From CAZRRV01 sp964602735 (lineage in GTDB: Bacteria > Bacillota > Clostridia > Oscillospirales > Acutalibacteraceae): DNA of 13,192 nucleotides. Below the pieces are notes generated by a model. The model was not told the origin of the DNA and searched no databases. It was given only the letters and a program-made list of their open reading frames with translations. This document shows positions 6,146 through 12,748 of this stretch, one piece after another. A program made the translations under genes and the position numbers. Where the stretch lies: NCBI GenBank assembly GCA_964602735.1, contig CAZRRV010000041.1:1-13192 (forward strand), written 5' to 3'. Numbering within the stretch: position 1 is the stretch's first letter; each line of letters begins with the position of its first letter.

Positions 6146-7728
6146 AGAAGAAAACAGTTGCTTTGATGATGGCCGCGGTGATGCTGGCCGCAATACTGAC
6201 GGGTTGCGGCGGCGGCGGCGGAGGCGGCGGCCAGGGCTCGTCCGGCACGCCCACAATCAGCATTTTCTCTCACGACCTGGACAAGTGGGACGGTGCCGAC
6301 AAAGACCGTGTTTGGGAGGCAATTGAAAAAGAGTGCGGCGTAAACCTTGAGGTCGGCGGCGTGCCCATAAACGGGTACAACGAAAAAATAAACCTTATGG
6401 TCAACAACTTCGAGGCGCCCGACATCTTTTTCTATCTTCCGGAAGACAGCACCGCTTATTACAAGTGGGCCACGGAAGACATGATGGTGAATTTAGACGA
6501 TTACGTAAAAGACGACAAGAAATACCCCAATCTTTATAAGATTCTTCACAGCGAGCAGTATAAAAACCTGACCTACGACGGAAAGCATACGCTTATACCC
6601 CGCCTGGCGGTCAACGTGAACTGGGGAATCTACATCCGGCAGGACTGGCTTGATAACCTGCACATGAAACAGCCGACAACGATCGACGAATTTTACGATG
6701 TGCTTTACGCTTTTACGTACAAGGATCCCGACGGGAACGGCGTCAACGACACCTACGGTATCGGCGGCAGCAACGAGTATTACTGGTTTATGCCGATCTA
6801 CGCCGCTTTTCAGAAGAAGCCTGACTGGAACTACAACGCCGATAAAACCAGCGCGGAGTATATGACGTTTACCGACGCTTTCCACGATTTTCTGGCTTAT
6901 ATCCGCAACTGCTATGAAAAGGGTCTTATCATCAAAGATTTCTACACCAAGACGGACGATATGAAAATCGAGGATTTCGCGTCCGGCAAAGTGGGAATGC
7001 TTATTCATAACGGCGAGGGGCACGTGCAGAACATTATGCAGAAAATCAGCCAGGCCAGCCCGCACGCCAAAGTGGACGTAATCAATATGATCGAGGGCCC
7101 CGCCGGGCGCAACATTCACGGCTGGGGCGGCTGGTGGGGAGGCTACTCGGTTTCCGCCGACTGCAAAAATATTCCCGCGGCGTTGAAAGTGCTCGATTAT
7201 CTGATGAGCGAAGAGGGCAGCAGAACCCGCATGTACGGTTTGGAAGGCATTCACTACACCGTGCAGGACGGCAAGATCGTTATCACCGATGAAAACGCCG
7301 CCAACCGCACGGCGGAAGGCGCGGACCGTTTCACCATAGTTAAGAAAGACAACGTCGAATATCCGTACGGCAGTTATGCCTGGGGCCCGTGGTTCGGCAG
7401 TCTGCGGACTTTTGAAGACGACGGAACAATTCGCGTAACCAACGATTTTACCTACGATCAGTGGGGCGACCTTGGGGCGAAGATCCAGAAGTACGACGAT
7501 GAAAACGTGCAGGTCAGCGATATGGTCTGCGTCGCGATGAATAACGAGGAGTACGCCGATATCATGAGCCAGCTCGACGATTTCGCCTCCACCTACATTC
7601 TTAACGCCATTGTGGGCGAAAAGAATATCGACTCTGACTGGGACGCGTATCTTGCGCAGGCCAATACCATAGGTTACGGAAAACTGCAGAAGATGGTGTA
7701 CGATACTTTGAAGAAATTGGGGCGGTGA
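6142..7728 (+). CDS. extracellular solute-binding lipoprotein of the sugar importer (LplA type)
   Basis: A 528-residue lipoprotein that would capture the ligand outside the membrane and hand it to the two permeases. The signal peptide ends in the lipobox LTGC with the acylated Cys at 22. A tether of eight glycines (23-30) and a Ser/Gly stretch follow. The mature protein has the pattern of the long (500-550 residue) family 1 sugar-binding proteins: a first strand TISIFSHD, a DIFFYLPED ligand-cleft strand, IYIRQDWLDNL and a GKVGML(I)HNG segment. Many Trp and Tyr residues, such as HGWGGWWGGYSV near residue 332, fit stacking on sugar rings. AAGGAGG at 6125-6131 precedes the ATG by 10 bases and is one of the best ribosome binding sites in the cluster, in keeping with the need for excess binding protein. 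The stop overlaps a GTG (GTGA) at 7725-7728. Confidence 0.95.
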   Translation: MKKKTVALMMAAVMLAAILTGCGGGGGGGGQGSSGTPTISIFSHDLDKWDGADKDRVWEAIEKECGVNLEVGGVPINGYNEKINLMVNNFEAPDIFFYLPEDSTAYYKWATEDMMVNLDDYVKDDKKYPNLYKILHSEQYKNLTYDGKHTLIPRLAVNVNWGIYIRQDWLDNLHMKQPTTIDEFYDVLYAFTYKDPDGNGVNDTYGIGGSNEYYWFMPIYAAFQKKPDWNYNADKTSAEYMTFTDAFHDFLAYIRNCYEKGLIIKDFYTKTDDMKIEDFASGKVGMLIHNGEGHVQNIMQKISQASPHAKVDVINMIEGPAGRNIHGWGGWWGGYSVSADCKNIPAALKVLDYLMSEEGSRTRMYGLEGIHYTVQDGKIVITDENAANRTAEGADRFTIVKKDNVEYPYGSYAWGPWFGSLRTFEDDGTIRVTNDFTYDQWGDLGAKIQKYDDENVQVSDMVCVAMNNEEYADIMSQLDDFASTYILNAIVGEKNIDSDWDAYLAQANTIGYGKLQKMVYDTLKKLGR

Positions 7729-7730
7729 AC

Positions 7731-8951
7731 ATGCGGAAATTTGTGATAAAAAAACTGGCTCTGTTACTCGCGGCGGCGCTCGTGGCCGGGCTTGTCGGCT
7801 GCGGAACGAAGAGTGAAAAGCCCGGAAACGGCGGAACCGGCGGAACGGCCGCGAAGCCGGCGGAAAAGGAAATTATCGACAGCAGTACCCTCAAGGTTGA
7901 CCGTTCCCTTTTCTACGGCGCGTGCTACACCGCGTATGAGGCGGAGTCGTGGCATCACCATAACGCCCTCGACGGTATCGCCGCGATGGAGCAGCTCGGC
8001 GCCAAATCGTTCAGAATATGGATCCGCGCCAACTACATTATGTCCGATCCGCAGACTTTTCGCGACAAAGACGTGGAAATCGTGAAAAAGGTCATCGCCG
8101 ACGCGCAGAAACGCGGGATTCAGGTAATCGGAATGAACCTGGCCAGCTTTAACGGAAGCGAAGACGCCGCGGCGGCGCCGATGCGCAACATGGAAAAGGG
8201 CTCGGGCTACGAAAAGTTCCTGCTGAATTACGAGGAGACCTGGTACCAGCTCGCAACCAAGTTCCCCGAAATCACCGTTTGGGAGATAGGGAACGAGTGG
8301 AACAATGACGTTTTCCTGCACCCGTATGATTACGAAAGCACCGGTATGGTATTCACTTTTTCGGAAAAGGCGGATATCACCACCGATATGCTTTATTACG
8401 CCAGCAAGGGCATTCACCGCGCCAACCCGAAAGCGCTGACGGTGCTCGGCGGGCTGTGCGGCAATATCAAGGGATTCTTGAACAGACTTTACGAGAATAT
8501 CGAAAGCGGCGAATGGCCCTCGACCGACCCCGACTATTACTTCCAGATTGCCGCGTGGCACCCCTATCACCACGAAGGCCTGCCCGGCGACGACTGGGTT
8601 CAGGAGCAGAAAGACATTTATCAGGTGGTTCTCGATCACGAGGGGCACGACAAGGTAGTGCTGTTCACCGAGTTCGGCTACAGCGATTACGGCAACCTTG
8701 AAACCGACGCGAAGCAGAAAGACGATGTTACCAAAACGCTGGAGCTTATGGAACAGCTGCCTTTTGTGCAGTCGGTGCACTGGTTTACGATGTTCAACGA
8801 TTCCAGCGCGGTCAGCTGGGGCGGTCTGTTTGAAACGGGATTCGGCCTCTTTACCGAGCCCGACGAATCGGGCGCCTTCAAAATCAAGGCGAAAGGCCAG
8901 GCTTTTCTGGAGAAAGCCGGCGGCACGGGTAAATTTACCCCGGCTTCTTAA
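7731..8951 (+). CDS. glycoside hydrolase-like lipoprotein, clan GH-A (cellulase-like fold)
   Basis: A 406-residue exported lipoprotein. The signal peptide ends in LVGC with the acylated Cys at 24, then a Gly-rich tether to about 45. The rest has the marks of a clan GH-A TIM barrel with two catalytic glutamates: WEIGNEWNN with the acid/base at E189, and VVLFTEFGYSD with the nucleophile at E314. Also present are an early SFRIWIRANY strand and WHPYHHEG before the nucleophile, as in GH39/GH5-like enzymes. The exact GH family is unresolved. ATG at 7731 is chosen because gggcggtga (7720-7728) gives a well-spaced ribosome binding site. GTG at 7725 also overlaps the previous stop but would sit on top of that site. 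It would cut glycans at the outer membrane face and supply the binding protein encoded just upstream. Its His-rich SWHHHN loop (74-79) is unusual. Confidence 0.88.
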   Translation: MRKFVIKKLALLLAAALVAGLVGCGTKSEKPGNGGTGGTAAKPAEKEIIDSSTLKVDRSLFYGACYTAYEAESWHHHNALDGIAAMEQLGAKSFRIWIRANYIMSDPQTFRDKDVEIVKKVIADAQKRGIQVIGMNLASFNGSEDAAAAPMRNMEKGSGYEKFLLNYEETWYQLATKFPEITVWEIGNEWNNDVFLHPYDYESTGMVFTFSEKADITTDMLYYASKGIHRANPKALTVLGGLCGNIKGFLNRLYENIESGEWPSTDPDYYFQIAAWHPYHHEGLPGDDWVQEQKDIYQVVLDHEGHDKVVLFTEFGYSDYGNLETDAKQKDDVTKTLELMEQLPFVQSVHWFTMFNDSSAVSWGGLFETGFGLFTEPDESGAFKIKAKGQAFLEKAGGTGKFTPAS

Positions 8952-9022
8952 CTCGGCGCGACAGTTTTTTGAATTACGCCTTACGAGGCGGAAAAATATA
9001 TTATCGAAGGGAGTAAAAAAAC

Positions 9023-11092
9023 ATGGCGATGTGGCAAACGGCGAAGCGCGGCGGCGGAGCGCGCGCGGGACTTAGGAAGGTTCTGTCGGTTTTTCTGGCG
9101 GCGGCGGTTATGGGCGCTCTGGTATTTTCCGCCCTTGCGCCCGTGGTATCGGCCGATGCTATAAACTCGAGTGTCCAATGGTTCGGAAATCATGGCGGGA
9201 ATCCTCATGGAGGGTCAAAGTGGACATTTGAATATTACGGCAAGGAAACAGGCGGTTTTCAAAAGCTTGAATTTCAAAAGGATAGACCTGATGATTCGGC
9301 GGCGGATCCGTCGGGATACTACCAGGATAAGAGCGGCGATGTATATATCAACAACTGGAAGCAAGCCGCTACCGACAATCTTTATGCCGCCACGGCGTTT
9401 AACGCCGATTTTGGCGGAAAAGTAACTTTGAGTGCCAATAATAACGATACCTGGGATAAGAAGGATAAGCAGGGTCGAGATGTTCAACATATTATTAAAG
9501 GCACTGTTTTGGACGGCCAATTTATGATTCTGCAAAAGAGTGAGAGCGGATACCATGTGCTGAAAGATTGGGTGGATATTCCCGCGGGTCAAGACGTTAA
9601 AATCGACCCGGTGGATTCTTACGTCAAGGCGGGTGATGTTGTTTACTTCCTGCTTCGTTCCGCTTCCGACAAGCAGGCGGGAGCCGAATTTGCTCCCGCT
9701 GTGAAATATGAAAGCGACGTTGAAGATACGGAAGGGCTTTATCCCAAAGATTGGGTCGAGCTTTCCGAAGCCTTGGGTGTGCAGTCCGAAGTCGTAGAGC
9801 AGGAAGTCGTAGAACAGGATATCAGCTGGTTTGTAAAACAGTCCAAGCAGCCTTGGGAAGGTTCGTATTTTACTTTTGATTATTACGATACCGACTCTAA
9901 GACCTTCAAACAGATGGAAAAGTTCGTTCCCGCGGAAAAACACGATAATGACGGCTGGCAGGACGAAAGCGGGAAAGCAACGATTATGGGATGGAAATTA
10001 TGGGCGGACAACACCCGTTACGCCGCGGTCGCTTTTAACGCTACCTCCGACGGGAAAGTTGCGCTGACCCGCAGTTTTACCGCTAAAGGGACAGACGCCG
10101 ACGGTCAGTTTATGCTTCTGCAAAAAAGCGCGGACGGATATCGCGCTTTGCAGGGCTGGGTGAATATCCCGGTCGGGCAAACCGTTTCGATTCCCGATAC
10201 TTCCACCTATGTAAAAGCCGGCGACGTCGTATATTACATCTTCCGTTCTTCCGGCGAGAAAACCGCGGCTGCGGAAATAACCACCCCCAGTGTGAGTTAT
10301 ACAATCGGCGCGGAAGATACGGAGGGGCTTTATCCCGAAAAGTGGGTCGAGCTTTCCGAGGCTCTGGGTGCGCCGGCCGAATCCGGCTCCGGCACCGTTA
10401 CCCCCGCGGAAGTTTGGGAGTACGACATTACCTGGTACGTTCAGCAGGATAAGCAGCCCTGGGAAGGTTCGTATTATACCTTTGAATATTACGACGCCGC
10501 GACCGAAACCTTTAAGAAAATGGAAACCCATCGCAGTGACATGAACCCCGCCTTCTGGGAGGATGAAAGCGGGAGGACCCAGATTAAAGGTTGGCAGCAG
10601 ACGGCTACCAATACCCGTTACGCCGCGGTCGCCTTTAACGCCGCCTCCGACGGGAAAGTAGCGCTGACCCGCGGCTTTACCATCAAGGGAGCGGGCGCCG
10701 ACAGTCAGTTTATGCTTCTGCAAAAAAGCGCGGACGGATATCGCGCTTTGCAGGGCTGGGTGAATATCCCGGTCGGGCAAACCGTTACGGTTCCCGATGT
10801 TTCCACCTATGTAAAAGCCGGCGACGTCGTGTACTATCTCTATCGTTCCACCAAAGAAACGATCGCGATCGGGGATATGATCCCCAAAGTGAAGTATGAA
10901 ATCGGAGCGGCGGATACGGAAGGTCTCTACCCCGCCCAATGGGTTACGCTGGCCGAGGCGCTGAACCAATCGAATCCCGCTACGGGCGATACGGCTCCTG
11001 TGGGATTCGCGGTTGCGGTTGCGCTGTTCGCCGCTGCGGCGGCCGTCGTTTGTCTGCCCCGGCGCGGAGCTCGCCGTAAGGGCGGAAAATAA
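9023..11092 (+). CDS. large secreted protein with three ~200-residue repeats and a sortase-type C-terminus
   Basis: A 689-residue surface protein of unknown function. A long signal peptide ends near VVSADA (40-46). Three repeats follow at about 49-250, 267-449 and 469-648; repeats 2 and 3 lie exactly 200 residues apart. Each repeat has W(F/Y)VxQxKQPWEG, FxYY, GW, a YAAVAFNA(x)SDGKVALTR core, a GQFMLLQKSADGY strand, GWVxIPVGQ, YVKAGDVVYY, and a closing DTEGLYPxxWVxLxEAL. These are the same landmarks as in the two domains of the protein at 1876-3405, so all five copies look homologous. The C-terminus has NPATG (651-655), a hydrophobic stretch (659-677) and RRGARRKGGK, i.e. a cell-wall sorting signal of the NPxTG kind. 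The ribosome binding site is aagggag at 9007-9013. It is the last gene before the terminator at 11130-11159. Cell-wall display and ligand binding are inferred. Confidence 0.87.
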   Translation: MAMWQTAKRGGGARAGLRKVLSVFLAAAVMGALVFSALAPVVSADAINSSVQWFGNHGGNPHGGSKWTFEYYGKETGGFQKLEFQKDRPDDSAADPSGYYQDKSGDVYINNWKQAATDNLYAATAFNADFGGKVTLSANNNDTWDKKDKQGRDVQHIIKGTVLDGQFMILQKSESGYHVLKDWVDIPAGQDVKIDPVDSYVKAGDVVYFLLRSASDKQAGAEFAPAVKYESDVEDTEGLYPKDWVELSEALGVQSEVVEQEVVEQDISWFVKQSKQPWEGSYFTFDYYDTDSKTFKQMEKFVPAEKHDNDGWQDESGKATIMGWKLWADNTRYAAVAFNATSDGKVALTRSFTAKGTDADGQFMLLQKSADGYRALQGWVNIPVGQTVSIPDTSTYVKAGDVVYYIFRSSGEKTAAAEITTPSVSYTIGAEDTEGLYPEKWVELSEALGAPAESGSGTVTPAEVWEYDITWYVQQDKQPWEGSYYTFEYYDAATETFKKMETHRSDMNPAFWEDESGRTQIKGWQQTATNTRYAAVAFNAASDGKVALTRGFTIKGAGADSQFMLLQKSADGYRALQGWVNIPVGQTVTVPDVSTYVKAGDVVYYLYRSTKETIAIGDMIPKVKYEIGAADTEGLYPAQWVTLAEALNQSNPATGDTAPVGFAVAVALFAAAAAVVCLPRRGARRKGGK
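10104..10830 (+). repeat. near-identical DNA segments within repeats 2 and 3 of the surface protein
   Basis: Bases 10104-10186 and 10704-10786 are identical over 83 bases. After a few changes, 10201-10230 and 10801-10830 are identical over 30 more. The offset is exactly 600 bases, one protein repeat. The first repeat (around 9513-9655) encodes a similar peptide but is clearly diverged at the DNA level. This points to a recent duplication or gene conversion between repeats 2 and 3. Confidence 0.9.
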
Positions 11093-11129
11093 AAGAGGGT
11101 TAATCGTCGCGGATACGACTGTTCAAAAG

Positions 11130-11159
11130 CGGAAGCCCCTTTAACGGGGCTTCCGTTTT
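11130..11159 (+). terminator. intrinsic terminator of the transport cluster
   Basis: cggaagcccc (11130-11139) and ggggcttccg (11146-11155) form a perfect 10-bp stem around tttaac, followed by TTTT. It lies 38 bases after the stop of the last gene. On the minus strand the stem is followed by cttttg, so it may also stop transcription from the right. Confidence 0.9.
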
Positions 11160-11394
11160 GTATTATCGGCGGCGTGATATGCGGTATTTTCCGATTCGGT
11201 TGTCGTTTCCCCGCTTTACGGGAATTACCGCGCCGCGCCTGTTTTCGTCGTAAACCGCCGCGTTTCGCTATGGCAATGCTTGCCGTGGCGGCGACTGTCG
11301 ATGATATAGCTGATATTCCGCACACGTCCGTATTCGGAACGGGAGATGTGCGTATAACGGGTCAAACTTTTCCGGCCGTTAGCCGAAAAACGGC

Positions 11395-11422
11395 GGCGGC
11401 CGGGGATTTACCCTCGGCCGCC
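11395..11422 (-). terminator. possible minus-strand terminator hairpin
   Basis: ggcggccgggg (11395-11405) and cctcggccgcc (11412-11422) pair over 11 bases with one G-T wobble, around a 6-base loop. On the minus strand the stem is followed within 4 bases by T5. It could end transcripts from the phosphodiesterase gene, but that stop is more than 320 bases away. Confidence 0.35.
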
Positions 11423-11441
11423 CTGGTCTTATCTGTATTCA

Positions 11442-11461
11442 AAAATTCCGCGCGGAATTTT
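11442..11461. promoter_or_regulatory. 20-base perfect palindrome
   Basis: aaaattccgcgcggaatttt reads the same on both strands without a single mismatch and has no spacer. It lies in non-coding sequence with no promoter evident beside it. A symmetric operator, or a very tight hairpin, are both possible. Confidence 0.5.
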
Positions 11462-11745
11462 GGCGAAACGTACCGCATCGGGCTGTTGCTCTGAAAACGG
11501 GGAGAATGATTTACGCCCTTAAAACCGCTTATCGGCCGGAACTTACGGAACGCGTTTACCGGCGGTATCGACGGGCAACTTATTTCGGGAACCGGCGGCG
11601 CGACGGTGAACGGAGGGCTTTGCTATGCCGGATATGAATATCCCGTAAATGATGATGTTTTGCGGTGAAAAAAGCGGTAAAACGACGGTGTATCAGCGGT
11701 ATACGCGGCACGAAGTCGCATTTTGCCGACCGGGGGTATTCGGAC

Positions 11746-12432
11746 TTATTCCAGTATATTCGTTGTAATAAAGTCGACCCCGCATTCAACGAGATACGCG
11801 GCGCGATCCGGGTTGTCGCATGTCCAGCAGTTTACCAATCGGCCCCTGTCGTGCATTTTGTTTACCAGTTCTTTCGTGACCCGCCCGTTTTCGATGTCGA
11901 TGTCGATTCCCGACGCCGCCAGCTTTTCCGTCATTTCGTCGTCACAGGGATCGGCCGTGAGGAACTGCGCCGGCTGTTGGGGATATATGCCGCGTAAAAT
12001 TTCAAGATTTTCCCAAATAAAGGATATGAAAATCACATCGGGCAGCATATTAAACCGTTCGGCCTCCCCGGCGATTTGTCGTATCTGGGAGGGGGTGAAT
12101 TTTTCTTTAAGCTCGATTATCGCGGCTTTGCCGTATTGTCTGCATATGCTCAGATAATCCGAAAGCTGCGGTATCATAAGATCGCAACGGACGGTGCGAT
12201 CGGGGAAATTGTAGAACCGAACCGACTGCAACTGCGAAAGATCGGATTTCTCCACCGTGTAATTTTCCCCGCTTACCCGGGAGGTGTTGTCGTCATGCAA
12301 CAGAACAAATTTCCCGTCCGATGTTTGCCTTACATCGGTTTCCACGCCGAAGTAACTGCGGTTCCCCGCCGCGACGAACGCCGCGCATGTGTTTTCCGTT
12401 TCCAACCCGCTTACCCCCCGGTGGGCAATCAT
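11746..12432 (-). CDS. glycerophosphodiester phosphodiesterase family protein
   Basis: A 228-residue cytoplasmic enzyme (no signal peptide) of the GDPD TIM-barrel family, which hydrolyses glycerophosphodiesters to an alcohol and glycerol 3-phosphate. It opens with MIAHRGVSG (catalytic His at 4, Arg 5). ETENT (11-15) matches the usual PENT. GVETDVRQTSDG (29-40) holds the metal ligands E31 and D33. LLHDD (44-48) holds the second catalytic His. IIELKE (105-110) holds the third acidic ligand. WTCDNPD near the C-terminus matches the family's WTVN-type loop. The start at 12432 has ggaggag 5-11 bases upstream and gives the standard N-terminus. An in-frame ATG at 12471, also with a ribosome binding site (ggaagg), would add 13 residues. 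The gene is transcribed against the sugar cluster, has its own promoter, and has no evident functional tie to it. Confidence 0.92.
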   Translation of the reverse strand: MIAHRGVSGLETENTCAAFVAAGNRSYFGVETDVRQTSDGKFVLLHDDNTSRVSGENYTVEKSDLSQLQSVRFYNFPDRTVRCDLMIPQLSDYLSICRQYGKAAIIELKEKFTPSQIRQIAGEAERFNMLPDVIFISFIWENLEILRGIYPQQPAQFLTADPCDDEMTEKLAASGIDIDIENGRVTKELVNKMHDRGRLVNCWTCDNPDRAAYLVECGVDFITTNILE

Positions 12433-12467
12433 CTTTACTCCTCCGTGAGGTACCGAAACAGTATTTT

Positions 12468-12497
12468 TCATTTTACATCCTTCCCTGTATTTTTCAT
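12468..12497 (-). CDS. possible 9-codon leader peptide before the phosphodiesterase
   Basis: On the minus strand an ATG at 12497 opens a frame encoding MKNTGKDVK and stops at 12468-12470, overlapping the ATG at 12471 as ATGA. The 12-base sequence gtatttttcatt occurs at both 12461-12472 and 12487-12498, so the two starts lie within copies of one direct repeat. This may be a short duplication rather than a working leader; the upstream ggaag is only 2 bases from the ATG. Confidence 0.2.
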   Translation of the reverse strand: MKNTGKDVK

Positions 12498-12588
12498 TCT
12501 TCCGTATTTACCTTGAAGAGGCAATTTTCGGCGGTTCTTTCGCGGCTGTGCGACGCGCCGTATTTTTGCCCCGGAACACGGCAAGATA

Positions 12589-12616
12589 ATTTTATTATAC
12601 TTTCCGGAAATGTCAA
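12589..12616 (-). promoter_or_regulatory. predicted promoter of the phosphodiesterase gene
   Basis: On the minus strand TTGACA (12616-12611) is a perfect -35 and TAAAAT (12594-12589) a 5-of-6 match to the -10, with 16 bases between. A perfect TATAAT at 12599-12594 is only 11 bases from the -35 and is probably not the one used. The spacer contains the palindrome tttccggaaa (12601-12610), a possible operator. The leader to the ATG at 12432 would be about 150 bases. Confidence 0.6.
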
Positions 12617-12665
12617 GGGATTTTTATATATTGTTCAATTCGGAATTGAAGGAGTAAAATCCACA

Positions 12666-12710
12666 GTGGAAAAAGAAATGGAATTTAACATGAAAAAGAT
12701 TTTATGGTAG
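12666..12710 (+). pseudogene. possible gene start cut off by the IS30-type element
   Basis: gaaggag (12648-12654) precedes GTG at 12666. The frame reads VEKEMEFNMKKILW and stops at 12708-12710, near where the mobile element appears to begin. MKKILW resembles the first residues of a protein. It could be the broken 5' end of an interrupted gene, or chance. Confidence 0.2.
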
Positions 12711-12714
12711 CATT

Positions 12715-12748
12715 TAGTCCGGCGAAAAGTCGAAAGGAGCCCGGACTA
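12715..12748 (+). promoter_or_regulatory. hairpin enclosing the transposase ribosome binding site
   Basis: tagtccgg (12715-12722) and ccggacta (12741-12748) are perfect 8-bp inverted repeats. The 18-base loop carries the ribosome binding site aaaggag (12733-12739), and the right arm includes the A of the ATG. A transcript that contains both arms could hold the start in a structure and reduce transposase translation. Confidence 0.5.

Larger units (their letters stand above)
11160..11745. other. ~590-base stretch with no supported gene
   Basis: Several short open frames exist (for example 11174-11494 plus, 106 codons) but none has a ribosome binding site together with a recognisable protein. 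The plus-strand frame 11510-11665 reads like protein in parts (GGIDGQLISGTGGATVNGGL) but has no ATG, so it may be a gene remnant or chance. What can be seen are the hairpin at 11395-11422 and the palindrome at 11442-11461. Confidence 0.6.

Noticed and set aside
6205..6231. GGC-rich microsatellite in the binding-protein gene as a phase-variation switch
   Set aside because: The repeat unit is three bases, so length changes would only alter the glycine tether and not shift the frame.
4880..6256. 458-codon minus-strand open frame
   Set aside because: It lies opposite permease 2 and the nucleoside hydrolase, both with clear motifs. The peptide is Arg-rich and unrecognisable, as expected of an antisense frame in GC-rich third-position coding DNA.
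8977..8990. small hairpin (cgcct-tacg-aggcg) between the hydrolase and the last surface protein
   Set aside because: Only a 5-bp stem and followed by an A-rich, not T-rich, run, so not a terminator. Too weak to call regulatory.
9998..10969. 323-codon minus-strand open frame with internal repeats
   Set aside because: Its repeats are the reverse reading of repeats 2 and 3 of the surface protein.
11174..11494. 106-codon plus-strand open frame after the terminator
   Set aside because: No ribosome binding site, no recognisable domain, and it spans the 20-base palindrome and another hairpin.
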